Origin: Roseiarcus sp036489975
GTDB taxonomy: Bacteria; Pseudomonadota; Alphaproteobacteria; Rhizobiales; Beijerinckiaceae
Reading direction: 5' to 3'
DNA: 64,000 bases
NCBI GenBank assembly: GCA_036489975.1
Contig: DASXES010000008.1
Coordinates: 13,738-77,737 of the forward strand
The notes under the pieces are model-generated. The model was not told the origin of the DNA. It searched no databases and worked only from the letters and a program-made list of their open reading frames with translations. This document shows positions 44,561 to 53,501 of the stretch, in pieces (positions within the stretch are counted from its first letter, which is position 1; each line of letters opens with the position of its first letter). The translations under genes were made by a program, and so were the position numbers.

Positions 44561-45547
44561 ATGAAAGCCCTGGTCTGTCCGTCGCTTGGGCCGGCTGAAA
44601 ATCTGCGGGTCATGGAAGTCGAGGCGCCTGCCGCCGGCGCGGGCGAGGCTGTGGTTGAGGTCGCCTACGCCGGACTCAACTTCTTCGACACGCTGATCAT
44701 CGAGGGCAAGTACCAGGTGAAGCCCAAGCCGCCGTTTTCGCCCGGCGGCGAGTTCTCCGGCCGGGTGATCGCGCTGGGGCCGGAAGCCAAGGGGTTTCAG
44801 GTCGGCGATCGGGTCATGGGCGCCTGCGGTTACGGAGCGGCGGCGGAGCGGATCGCGATCCCTATCAACCGCCTGGCGAAAATCCCCGAGGGCCTCGCCC
44901 TCGACAAGGCCGCGGGCCTTTCGGTCGCCTACGGCACCTCGTTGCATGCGCTGAGGCAGCGCGCCGAGATGAAACCGGGCGAGACGCTGCTCGTGCTCGG
45001 CGCCTCCGGCGGGGTCGGGCTCGCGGCGGTGGAGATCGGCAAGGCGATGGGCGCGCGGGTGATCGCCGGCGCGTCCTCGGACGAAAAGCTCGCCTTCGCC
45101 AGGGCCCATGGCGCCGCCGAGACCGTCAACACCGCGGCCGATGACCTGCGTGCGCGCCTCAAGGAGATTGCGCCCATGGGCGTCGATGTCGTTTACGATC
45201 CGGTCGGGGGCGCGCTCACCGAACTGGCGCTTCGTTCGCTCGCCTGGAAGGGGCGGCTTCTGGTAATCGGCTTCGCCTCGGGCGAGATTCCAAAACCTCC
45301 GCTCAACATCCCCCTGCTCAAGGGCTGCGACATCCGCGGCGTGTACTGGGGCGAATTCACCGCCCGCGAACCGGAGGCGCATCGGGAGAACCTGACCCAG
45401 TTGATGGATTGGGCCAAATCAGGCGCCTTGAGCGTCCATGTTTACGCCAAATACGCGCTGGCGGACTATCGGCAGGCCTTCGAGGCAATCGCCAAACGCC
45501 AGACGCTCGGCAAGACGCTGCTTAAGATCGGCGCGGCCGAGGATTAG
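44561..45547 (+). CDS. NADPH:quinone oxidoreductase (zinc-independent MDR family)
   Basis: A 328-residue medium-chain reductase without zinc ligands. NADPH-binding motif VLGASGGVGLAAVEIGKAMGA at about 145; N-terminal GLNFFDTLIIEGKYQ and FSPGGEFSGRVI typical of the QOR group. Reduces quinones or enones. Convergent with the DyP peroxidase gene, 17 bases apart. Confidence 0.92.
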   Translation: MKALVCPSLGPAENLRVMEVEAPAAGAGEAVVEVAYAGLNFFDTLIIEGKYQVKPKPPFSPGGEFSGRVIALGPEAKGFQVGDRVMGACGYGAAAERIAIPINRLAKIPEGLALDKAAGLSVAYGTSLHALRQRAEMKPGETLLVLGASGGVGLAAVEIGKAMGARVIAGASSDEKLAFARAHGAAETVNTAADDLRARLKEIAPMGVDVVYDPVGGALTELALRSLAWKGRLLVIGFASGEIPKPPLNIPLLKGCDIRGVYWGEFTAREPEAHRENLTQLMDWAKSGALSVHVYAKYALADYRQAFEAIAKRQTLGKTLLKIGAAED

Positions 45548-45564
45548 AGCGCGCTGCGAGCAAC

Positions 45565-46869
45565 CTAACGAGACTGGAACAAGCTCTGGCCGACAAACTC
45601 GCCCTCGGCCATGCCGCCCGGGCAGGCGAACAGCCCGCCGCCGGTGTGAGTCGTAAACTGGTTGAGGGCGTCGAGCTTGGCCATGTTCTCGTAGATCTTG
45701 ATGAACCCCTGCCTCGGGTCGCGCTGATAGCCGATGAAGAATAGCCCGGAATCGTACATCATGCCCTGGCGCCACGGGGGCCAGCGCTCCGCGGTGAAAC
45801 GGACGCCGTCGTTGTAGGCATAGGGCCGGCGAAAGATCTGCGCCCCCTCATTGGTCGCCGCCGCTCCGAGCCGGACATGGGAATTGTCGGCAATGAGCGG
45901 GTTGCCGTCCGCGTCGACGCGATCCAGATCAAGAGCGTCGCGTTCGTTGGCCTTGCCGATCGGCGCGCCGGAATATTTGCGCCGCCCGATCACCTGCTCC
46001 TGAAAGTCGATCTCCGAGCGATCCCAATGCTCGAGCGAAATCCGGATGCGCCGCGCGACGACGTAACTGCCCCCGCGCATCCAGTCCGGCCCTTCGTCGC
46101 CGACCCAGACGACGTCGTCGAAGGCCCTTGGACTGTCGGGAGTGACGTCGCTCCGGGCGCGGGGAGGATTGCTGGTTCCGTCCTTGAAACCCATCAGGTT
46201 CCGCGGCGTTTCGCCGGCCGGCGGCTGCGGGAGAAAGCCGGCCTGGCCCCAATGGAGCTGCGCCGCGCCGTAAGACAGGCGGGCCAGCTCCCGCACGGCG
46301 TGGAAGGCGACCATCGGATCGTCCGCGCACGCCTGGACCGAGATGTCCCCGCCCGTTTGCGCGGGGTCGAGCTGATCACCGTTGAATTTCGGCAGATCCA
46401 CCAGCGCCGCCGGCCGCCTGGCCGCAAGGCCGTAGCGGTCGGCTCCGTCCTTGATGAACAGCCCGGGGCCGAAGCCGAACGTGATGGTGAGCCGCCCTGG
46501 CGGGAGGCCAAGCGCAGATCCCCCGTCCGCCCCTTCGACCGACAGGTCCTGTCCCAACGCGCGCGCAGTCTCGCCGGCCGACATGCGCGCCGCGGCTTCG
46601 CTCCAGCCTCGCAGCATCGTCTTGAGCTCGTCGCGGCTTTTGGCGAGGCAGTCAAACGCGGCGAAATAGCTGTGCGTCTGCTGGGGCGTGGCGATTCCCC
46701 CCTGATGGGGGCCAAAGAACGGCTCGCGGAGCGCGGCTTCGCCTGTCGAGACTGGCGTCGCGGCGCGCGATAGGGTCGCCGCGCCGGCGCTCGCCAGGGC
46801 GCCGCCCGCCCCGACCAGGAGGCCGCGTCGGGTCGGACCCGCCCCCTTCCCCGAGAACGGGCAGCTCAC
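45565..46869 (-). CDS. DyP-type heme peroxidase (EfeB-like), Tat-exported
   Basis: A 434-residue peroxidase. A Tat signal (GPTRRGLLVGAGGALASAGAA) leads the protein. The DyP motif GxxDG appears in LMGFKDGTSNP, the proximal His in DNSHVRLGAA and the distal Arg region in IGYQRDPRQGF. Start is GTG at 46869, overlapping the stop of the beta-propeller gene (GTGA), so it is coupled to it. EfeB enzymes work with iron uptake systems; here it closes an operon headed by a ferric-iron ABC transporter. Confidence 0.92.
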   Translation of the reverse strand: MSCPFSGKGAGPTRRGLLVGAGGALASAGAATLSRAATPVSTGEAALREPFFGPHQGGIATPQQTHSYFAAFDCLAKSRDELKTMLRGWSEAAARMSAGETARALGQDLSVEGADGGSALGLPPGRLTITFGFGPGLFIKDGADRYGLAARRPAALVDLPKFNGDQLDPAQTGGDISVQACADDPMVAFHAVRELARLSYGAAQLHWGQAGFLPQPPAGETPRNLMGFKDGTSNPPRARSDVTPDSPRAFDDVVWVGDEGPDWMRGGSYVVARRIRISLEHWDRSEIDFQEQVIGRRKYSGAPIGKANERDALDLDRVDADGNPLIADNSHVRLGAAATNEGAQIFRRPYAYNDGVRFTAERWPPWRQGMMYDSGLFFIGYQRDPRQGFIKIYENMAKLDALNQFTTHTGGGLFACPGGMAEGEFVGQSLFQSR

Positions 46870-48011
46870 TTCGCCAAGACGAGCGTGTTATTCTCGTCCT
46901 CAACAAAGTAAAACCCGTCGCCGGCCGGCGTCAGGGCGATGCCGAACAGGTCGCCGCTGCCCGGCGGCTTTTGCGCCTTGTTGGGGTCGATCCACCGCGC
47001 TTTGATCTGCTCGCCGCTGACCGGATCGACTTCGACCACCTGGCCGTTTTGCGCGTTGATCACCAGGAGATGTCCGTTGGGCGCCGACACCATAGCCAGC
47101 GGACGCTGCAGCATGCCGTCCTTGGTGACGGTTCGGCCGAGGCCCGCGCTATGATCGCGAGTCGTCGCGTCCCAGATTGCGGTGATGCGGTTGCCGGTCG
47201 CGTCCGAGACATAGAGCGTGCCGTCGGCGCCGAGGGCGAGCCCCGTCGGTCCGATCACGAACACGTCCTTGCTCGGCTGCGCGCCGAAGCCGCTGCCGAC
47301 CACGGTCTGGCGCACCACCGAAGGCGGCGCGCCGTTCTTGATCGCAAGGTCGATGCGCAGCACCGTCTCCTCGTTCACCACGCGCGGATCGCCGTCGGGA
47401 GAGCCAACGCCGAAGCCGGCGTTGCTGACGAAAATCGAGGCGGTGTCGCCGTTGTCGACCGTCGCCATGTTGCCCCAGGGCATGTCGATGTCCTTGTTGG
47501 CGATTATGCTGGCCACCTTGCCGTTGGCGTCGAGCACGATCAGACAGCCGGGCCCCTTGGTCCGGGTGGTGCCGTCGGCGCTCGGCGCGCTGCCGACGAT
47601 CACCCAGCCCGACTTGAGCATGGTCATCGCCGTCGTCAGCCCGATTCCGCCCGGACAGCCGGCGAGGTTGCGCGGCAGCGCGGCGAAGGTCGTGAGCTTC
47701 TTGGTCGTCGGATTGACGGCGACGATCGTTGTCCCGAGCCCTTGTAGGTTGCCGTCGTTATTGAAGTTGGTGATGAGGACGTCGCCCTTTGCGATGGCGC
47801 CCGCGGAGACCGGGGCGACCACGATTGCGTAAGGATTCTGGTCGCCGTTCTCCGGCACCGTGCTGGCGAGCGTCGTCTGGCGATGAATGCTGTCGAGGAA
47901 TGCGCCCGGAGCGGCGACGGCGTGAGCGCAGGGGGAAAGCGCCGCGGCGAGCGCGCCCGCGCGGACGGCGCGCCGCCAGCCCATATGCGTGACTGATGTC
48001 CGATTCCTCAC
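46866..48011 (-). CDS. Secreted NHL-type beta-propeller protein
   Basis: A 381-residue protein with signal peptide (MGWRRAVRAGALAAALSP...VAA) and repeated propeller strands such as GPTGLALGADGTLYVSDATGNRI and PLAMVSAPNGHLLVINAQNGQV. GTG at 48011 is preferred: AAGGAGG lies seven bases upstream and it overlaps the stop of the ATPase gene; ATG 47981 is the alternative. It lies between the iron transporter ATPase and DyP peroxidase. Propellers of this kind bind ligands or partners; its role in iron handling is inferred from context. Confidence 0.85.
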   Translation of the reverse strand: MRNRTSVTHMGWRRAVRAGALAAALSPCAHAVAAPGAFLDSIHRQTTLASTVPENGDQNPYAIVVAPVSAGAIAKGDVLITNFNNDGNLQGLGTTIVAVNPTTKKLTTFAALPRNLAGCPGGIGLTTAMTMLKSGWVIVGSAPSADGTTRTKGPGCLIVLDANGKVASIIANKDIDMPWGNMATVDNGDTASIFVSNAGFGVGSPDGDPRVVNEETVLRIDLAIKNGAPPSVVRQTVVGSGFGAQPSKDVFVIGPTGLALGADGTLYVSDATGNRITAIWDATTRDHSAGLGRTVTKDGMLQRPLAMVSAPNGHLLVINAQNGQVVEVDPVSGEQIKARWIDPNKAQKPPGSGDLFGIALTPAGDGFYFVEDENNTLVLAK

Positions 48012-49147
48012 GAAAGGTCCTCCTTGATTCCGAGCGCCGCAACGCTCAATGGCTCGACCGGCAATCGCGCGTGCGTCGAGGCGGAAGGCTCGCGCCCCGC
48101 GTCCCGGTCGGCGCGCGGATAGGCCATAACCGCCCCCTCGACGGTGAGCCAGACGTCATCGCCGCTTCTCGGCGCGCGATATCCCGGCACGAGGCTCATG
48201 ACCTTCGTCGCCCGCGCCTCCAGTTCGAGAAGCACGCTGGCGTCGTGGCCGTAAAATGTGACCGCCAGAACCCTGGCCCTTGGCGCATCCCCGTCGGGCT
48301 TCGAGAGGAAGCGGATCTGCTCGGGCCGAACCATCACGCTCGCGGACCCGTCCGGCGCGGAGCCCGCGAGCGGAAGGCGCCCGAGCGCGCAGATCGCTGC
48401 GCCTGCCTTGACCGTCCCCGGCAGGATCACCGCCTCGCCCACGAAGCGCGCCATGGCGATGTCGACGGGCTGGCGATAGAGCATCTCCGGCGCCGCGATC
48501 TGCCCCAGCACACCCCCGCGCAGAACGGCGACCTCAAGCCCCATCGCAAGCGCCTCCGCCTGATCGTGCGTGACGAGCAGGGCCGTCGCCCCGGAAGCGG
48601 CGAGGGCGGCCGAAACCGCCTGGCGCGTCTCGACCCTGAGGGCCGCGTCGAGCGCGGAGAAGGGCTCGTCGAGCAGCACCAGCTTGGGCGCCGGCGCCAG
48701 CGCGCGAGCCAGCGCGACTCGCTGCTGCTCGCCTCCGGAAAGCTGATGAGGAGCGCGGCTCGCGTAAGAGGCCGGCAGATCGACGCTGGCCAGGAGCGTT
48801 TCCACCCTCGGCCGGTTGCGGCGCTCGGCCCGGGGCAGCCCAAAGTCGACATTGTCAGCGACCGAAAGATGGGGAAAGAGCGAGCCTTCCTGCGCCACAT
48901 AGCCGATGCGGCGTTTTTCCGGGGCCACGTGGACGCCGGGGCCGGACACCATTTGCCCGTCGATTTCGATCGAGCCGGAATCCGCGCGCTCGAAGCCCGA
49001 GAGGAGCCTCAGCAGGGTCGTCTTGCCGCTTCCCGACGCGCCCAGGACCGCCACCAGCGAACCGGGCGCGACTTCGAGATCGACGCCGCGCAGAACCGGC
49101 GTTGCGGCGAAAGCCTTGGTCAGCCCCTTGACGGAAAGGCGAGCCAT
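48008..49147 (-). CDS. Iron(III) ABC transporter ATP-binding protein (FbpC-like)
   Basis: A 379-residue ABC ATPase with LGASGSGKTTLLRLL (Walker A), LSGGEQQRVALARALA (signature), LVLLDEPFSALDAALR (Walker B) and a C-terminal TOBE region after about 250 (VMVRPEQIRFL). ATG at 49147, two bases after the permease stop. The open frame continues to 50476 through the permease gene but that part is a shadow. Third gene of the iron operon. Confidence 0.93.
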   Translation of the reverse strand: MARLSVKGLTKAFAATPVLRGVDLEVAPGSLVAVLGASGSGKTTLLRLLSGFERADSGSIEIDGQMVSGPGVHVAPEKRRIGYVAQEGSLFPHLSVADNVDFGLPRAERRNRPRVETLLASVDLPASYASRAPHQLSGGEQQRVALARALAPAPKLVLLDEPFSALDAALRVETRQAVSAALAASGATALLVTHDQAEALAMGLEVAVLRGGVLGQIAAPEMLYRQPVDIAMARFVGEAVILPGTVKAGAAICALGRLPLAGSAPDGSASVMVRPEQIRFLSKPDGDAPRARVLAVTFYGHDASVLLELEARATKVMSLVPGYRAPRSGDDVWLTVEGAVMAYPRADRDAGREPSASTHARLPVEPLSVAALGIKEDLS

Positions 49148-49149
49148 CG

Positions 49150-50754
49150 TCAGCCCCAACCCGCGAACGCCGCGCGGCTCAGCCGGTTGGCGAATAGCCA
49201 GGTCACGGCGAGCGACAGGCAGAGCATCAGCGCCGCGAATGGCGCGGCCGCCGCAAAAGCGACCGACGACGTGTTGGCCCAGACCTCCGTTGCGAGCGTC
49301 CGCGTCCCGATCGGAGAGAGGAGCAGGGTCGCCGTCAATTCGGTCGAGACAAAGATGAACACGAGCGCCGCGCCGGCGCCGAGACCGTGGGCGGCCAGAG
49401 GCGCGACGACCCGCCAGGCGACCGACGCGCCGTTCTGGCCGAGCGAACGCCCGACCTCCTCGAGGCCCGGCGGAATTTGCATGAGCGTCGCCCGGACGCT
49501 GACGAGAGCCAGCGGCAGAAAGAGGATCGCATAGGCGACGACCAGCAGCGCCGGGCTCTGATAAAGGGGCCCCGCCCACTGCACCGTAAGCGAAATGAGG
49601 GCCAGCGCGACGACGATGCCCGGCATGCCCTGCGCCAGATAGGCGGCGCGCTCCATGAGCGCGGTCCACCGGCTCGGGAAGCGGACCGCGAGATAGCCGA
49701 TGGGAGCGGCAAGCACGAGCGCCGCCGCCGCGCCGCAGAGCCCATAGCCGATAGAATTCAGCGCCGCGCGCAGGAGTTCGGGCGCGGTCGGCGCGACGGG
49801 CGAGGTCGCTGCCTGCGCATGCTGAAAGAGCCAGAAGCCGATCATCCCGATCGGGACGCCGACCGTCGCGGCCACCAGCGCGCCGAGGGCCGCAAGGACC
49901 GGGAAGCGCGACCAGCCAAGGGCGGCCGGCGCGCTCGTGCGTCTCGCCCCCGCCCCGACGCGCGCGTAGCGCGCTTCGCCGCGCACCCGGAATTCCGCAA
50001 ACACCAGCGCGAGGCAGAGCGCGACGAGAACGAGCGCGATGAGCGAGCTTTCGGGACCTGCGAGTCCGGTGCGATATTGCGCATAGAGCTCGGTGGTGAA
50101 GGTGCGGAAGCGCAACAACGCGAAAGCGCCAAACTCGGTCAGCGTATTGAGCGCGACAAGAAGCACGCCGCCGAAGAGCGCGGGCCGAAGCTGCGGCAGG
50201 ACGACCCGCAGAAAGCATCCGCTGGCGCTCTCGCCCAGCGAGCGCGCGGTCTCCTCGAGCGCAGGATCGAGACCGCGCAACGCCGCGGCGACCGGCAGAT
50301 AGACCAGCGGAAAATAGGCGCAGGTCACTACAAGCAGGGCGCCGGCGAAATCCTGCAGCGCATTGCTCATCGAAACCCAGGCGAAGCTGGTGACGAAGGG
50401 AGGGATGGCGAGGGGCGCCGCAATGAGCGCGGACCACACGTTTCGTCCGGGAACATCCGTGCGTTCGACCACCCACGCCGCCGCGGTTCCGATGATTGCG
50501 CTGGCCAGCGACGCTGCGATGACGAGCGACACCGTATTGAAAAGGAGCGTTCCGACGAGCGGACGGACCAGGAGATCGACGGCGTCGCGGAAATCGATGC
50601 TGGCCGCTTCAATGGCGGTGTAGACGATCGGCAGAAGGATGAGAGTCACGCCCGCAAGCGCAGCGACGACGAGCGCCGCGGGCGGACGCGCAAGAGCGGC
50701 GCGAACGCTCACCGCTTCGACGCCCGCCGTGCTTGCGCCCGCAACCGCGGCCAT
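49150..50754 (-). CDS. Iron(III) ABC transporter permease (FbpB-like)
   Basis: A 534-residue permease with two fused six-TM halves, each with an EAA loop (GLDPALEETARSLGESASG and IPPGLEEVGRSLGQNGAS). ATG at 50754 shares one base with the stop of the binding-protein gene (TGATG), so translation is coupled. It forms the channel with the FbpC-like ATPase. Confidence 0.93.
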   Translation of the reverse strand: MAAVAGASTAGVEAVSVRAALARPPAALVVAALAGVTLILLPIVYTAIEAASIDFRDAVDLLVRPLVGTLLFNTVSLVIAASLASAIIGTAAAWVVERTDVPGRNVWSALIAAPLAIPPFVTSFAWVSMSNALQDFAGALLVVTCAYFPLVYLPVAAALRGLDPALEETARSLGESASGCFLRVVLPQLRPALFGGVLLVALNTLTEFGAFALLRFRTFTTELYAQYRTGLAGPESSLIALVLVALCLALVFAEFRVRGEARYARVGAGARRTSAPAALGWSRFPVLAALGALVAATVGVPIGMIGFWLFQHAQAATSPVAPTAPELLRAALNSIGYGLCGAAAALVLAAPIGYLAVRFPSRWTALMERAAYLAQGMPGIVVALALISLTVQWAGPLYQSPALLVVAYAILFLPLALVSVRATLMQIPPGLEEVGRSLGQNGASVAWRVVAPLAAHGLGAGAALVFIFVSTELTATLLLSPIGTRTLATEVWANTSSVAFAAAAPFAALMLCLSLAVTWLFANRLSRAAFAGWG

Positions 50755-51803
50755 CAAATAAGCCCCGCCTCGCGAAGCAGTTTCGCGGCGTCGCGATCGT
50801 CCCCGATCTGCTTGAGAGTCAAGTGCGGCGGCGACAGCTCGCTCATCGGCTTCAGCACCGGGTTGGCGGCAACCCCAGCCGCCAGCGGGTACTCGAAGGT
50901 GATGTCGAGCTTGGCCAGCATCTCCTGCGCCGGCTTGCTCACCAGGAAGGCGAGGAACTTCTGCGCCGCGGCGGGATTGCGTGAAGTCTTCAAGACCGCC
51001 GCGCCGGAGACATTCATCAGGCCGCCAACGTCCCCGCCGGCGAAGTGATGGATGGCGCTCTTCATCTGGCCGGCGCCCTTTTCGGCGCTAAGCCGAGCCC
51101 AGTAGTAATTGTTGATGATTCCGACCGCCGCAGCGCCGCGGTCGACGGCCGCAGCCACACCCTCGTCGTCGTCGTAAATAGCCGCGTTCTCCCGCAGGCC
51201 CTTCAGCCAATCCAATGCGGCCTGCCGTCCTTTCAGCACAGCGACAGCGCCGATCAGCGGCAGGAAATCGGCGTCGGTCGGCGCGATCGCCAGCTTGCCC
51301 TTCCACTCGGGCTTGGCAAGGTCGAGCAGCGAGGCGGGCAGCTCTCCCTGCTTGATCATGCCGGTGTTGAAGACGAGGACATTCTCCCGCGCGAGCACCC
51401 CGACCCAGTCGCCGTTCGCTCCGCTGTCGGCGGCTGGAACGCTGGCCAAAGTCGCGGGCGCCACTTTCGCCAAGAGCCCCTTTTCCGACAGAAGCTCGAG
51501 TTCAGGCGAATTTTCCGTGAAGAACACGTCGGCGTGAGACGATGCGCCTTCCTTCGCGAGTTCGCTTGCAAGCTCCGGGGCTTCCCCGGAATGAACCTTG
51601 ACGTCGACGCCGGTTTCCTTGGTGAACGCCTTGGTCAGGAGGTCGACCGTCTGTTCGTGCTGGGCCGAATAGAGGTTCAGCGTGACCGCGGCCGCGGCAG
51701 GGGTCACGAGCCCGCCGAACAGCCCCAAAACGGCGAACACGGCGACGCTAGACCTCCCGGCGCTGTCGCGCCGGGCCCGAGCACCGATTGGACCCAATGG
51801 CAT
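50754..51803 (-). CDS. Iron(III) ABC transporter substrate-binding protein (FbpA-like)
   Basis: A 349-residue periplasmic protein with signal peptide (VAVFAVLGLFGGLVTPAAA) followed by LNLYSAQHEQTVDLLTKAFTKETGV. The iron-binding Tyr pair is in IINNYYWARLSAEK, as in FbpA/FutA proteins. First gene of a five-gene operon with permease, ATPase, beta-propeller and DyP peroxidase. An AT-rich candidate iron-response site is about 340 bases upstream. Confidence 0.93.
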   Translation of the reverse strand: MPLGPIGARARRDSAGRSSVAVFAVLGLFGGLVTPAAAAVTLNLYSAQHEQTVDLLTKAFTKETGVDVKVHSGEAPELASELAKEGASSHADVFFTENSPELELLSEKGLLAKVAPATLASVPAADSGANGDWVGVLARENVLVFNTGMIKQGELPASLLDLAKPEWKGKLAIAPTDADFLPLIGAVAVLKGRQAALDWLKGLRENAAIYDDDEGVAAAVDRGAAAVGIINNYYWARLSAEKGAGQMKSAIHHFAGGDVGGLMNVSGAAVLKTSRNPAAAQKFLAFLVSKPAQEMLAKLDITFEYPLAAGVAANPVLKPMSELSPPHLTLKQIGDDRDAAKLLREAGLI

Positions 51804-52307
51804 TCAGTTACTCCTTCGAACTTGGTTGGGGTCTTGAGACGGCGAGTCGTTCTGTGTCCGCGGCTGCCTGGTTTCAGGCGCCGGTTCCCCTGCCCGGCGC
51901 GCGCCGCGCTGGGGCTCGCGCGCGCGTCACAGCCAAATGGGCTCTTCGAGATCGCTTTGACCCGTCAGGAACGGCCTCGCCAGACCCGAGATCGGAACAA
52001 GCCGACACCGTGACAGAGGGCAAAAACTCGCAGTCTGGATCGACTAAATCCTCCCGCCCGAGGGTCTTGAGAACAGGCCCAAACCTTTACCGAGGCCTTC
52101 GAGTACCGACAAGGCTGGCACGTGTATTTTAAAACGGTTTCAATTTGAAATGGTTCTAAACCGGTCCCTGCCCTGGCCGGCATGGCTCCGACGGTTACTG
52201 CCGTCGACACGCCGCTGGAGCTGACGGTCCTCTGCGGGCGGGCATCCTATGGCGAAACACCGACGGGAGCTTGGGGAGGAAAGAAGGGCGAGGCGACCCT
52301 TCATTCC
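51804..52307. other. Gene-free region upstream of the iron operon
   Basis: About 500 bases between the fbpA-like gene and the end of the HtrA-like gene. No convincing ORF. The only structured part is the AT-rich palindromic cluster at 52127-52160; the 320 bases between it and fbpA would be a long leader with nothing recognised. Confidence 0.55.
52127..52160 (-). promoter_or_regulatory. Candidate iron-response operator (Irr-box-like)
   Basis: A cluster of AT-rich inverted repeats in GC-rich DNA: TTTTAAAA (52127-52134), TTTCAATTTGAAA (52138-52150, perfect about a central T) and TTTGAAATGGTTCTAAA (52144-52160). The last differs by two positions from the rhizobial Irr box TTTAGAA-N3-TTCTAAA. Location upstream of the iron transporter fits Irr or Fur-type control; binding is inferred. 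Confidence 0.45.
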
Positions 52308-53279
52308 TCACTGCAAGCGCGGCCGCTTCATCAAGGACGAGCGGTCGGCCGAACGCACGCGCAGGCCAATCGCCCGGCCGTCGCGGACAATCTCGATCGG
52401 AACCTCGATCCCGGCCGGACCCCGGCTCCAGACCTTGCGGTAGAAATCGCCGAGGCTTTCGATCTCCGACCCGCCGACGCCCGCGAGAACGTCGCCGCGG
52501 CGCAGTCCCGCTTCGGCGGCCGGCCCGTTTTCGGCCACGCTCGCGACGATGATCTCGTCGCCGTTCTCGGCGGAAAAGACGCCAAGCCACGGGCGCGCCG
52601 GCCTGTTGACCCGGCCATAAGTCAAAAGATCATCGAGGATCGGCGGCAGAAGATCGATCGGCACGATCATGTTGATGTCGCGGGGGCCGGCCCCGGTGCT
52701 GAGCTGCTCGACATGCAGCGAGCCGACGCCAATCAGCTTGCCGTCACGGTCGATCGCGCCCGCGCCGCCCCAGAACTGATGGGCGGGCGAGGTGAAGATC
52801 GCCTCGTCGAGATAATATTCCCAATAGCCGGCGAATTCCTGCTTTCCGACGATCATCGCCCGCACGGGCTTCGTCCCCGCGCCGGCCGCCACGGTCACGG
52901 GATCGCCGAGTTTCGCCTCGCTCGAGCGGCCCAGTTCGAGCGCCGGGCGATTGAGATCGCCCAACGCCTGCACGAGGCCGAAGCCGGTCTCCGCATCGAC
53001 GGCGAGCGCGTGGGCGGGGGTGACCCGCCCATCCGCGTCGGCAAGCCAGACGCTCTCCGCCTCGGTGATCAAATAGCCGATCGTCAGCACAAGACCGTCG
53101 TCGCGGATGACGACCCCGCTGCCCGACCGTTGCTCCCCCAGCGCCTGGGCGGTGAAAGCGTCCTCCGGAATTGACGATTGAACCGTAACGATCGACTTGA
53201 GCGCGCGGTCCAGATTGGAGCTGCGGCCTCCGTTCAGCGGGCCGGATCGTGGTTCGTCGGGTCGCCGCCTCTCGGTCAT
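52308..53279 (-). CDS. HtrA-like S1C-PDZ protein lacking the catalytic triad
   Basis: A 323-residue protein with a trypsin-like domain (about 25-210) and a C-terminal PDZ domain (225-310; PWLGVFSAENGDEIIVAS, GLRRGDVLAGVGGSEI). Residues that should be catalytic are replaced: VLTIGYLITEAE where HtrA proteins have LTNAHV, ETGFGLVQAL where the Asp is expected (TDLAV), and FWGGAGAIDRDG for GNSGGP. So it is probably a non-proteolytic binding protein. No signal peptide from the ATG at 53279. Neighbours give no clear partner. Confidence 0.85.
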   Translation of the reverse strand: MTERRRPDEPRSGPLNGGRSSNLDRALKSIVTVQSSIPEDAFTAQALGEQRSGSGVVIRDDGLVLTIGYLITEAESVWLADADGRVTPAHALAVDAETGFGLVQALGDLNRPALELGRSSEAKLGDPVTVAAGAGTKPVRAMIVGKQEFAGYWEYYLDEAIFTSPAHQFWGGAGAIDRDGKLIGVGSLHVEQLSTGAGPRDINMIVPIDLLPPILDDLLTYGRVNRPARPWLGVFSAENGDEIIVASVAENGPAAEAGLRRGDVLAGVGGSEIESLGDFYRKVWSRGPAGIEVPIEIVRDGRAIGLRVRSADRSSLMKRPRLQ

Positions 53280-53501
53280 CGGCGCTATCCTTTCGACTTC
53301 CAGGGAGCAGTTCAAAAGATTACTGCGGCGGCCGGCGATCGGCAAATCGCCAGCGATCGCCGACAAGAAGGGATATGACCCAGAATTGTGGCGCAGTTCG
53401 TTCCCTTCGCGCGGGCTCTGGCCAGCAAGGGTCGAAGGGGCGGGCGGACGGCGACCGCGCGTGTTTCGCCCAAAGAAGGGGAACGGCCGGCGAGGCCCCG
53501 A

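Noticed and set aside
49148..50476. Upstream extension of the FbpC-like ATPase frame
   Set aside because: It lies antiparallel in frame over the permease gene; the ATPase starts normally at 49147 two bases after the permease stop.
51965..52210. 81-aa minus-strand ORF in the iron-operon leader
   Set aside because: No ribosome binding site and no recognisable content; it also spans the candidate operator.
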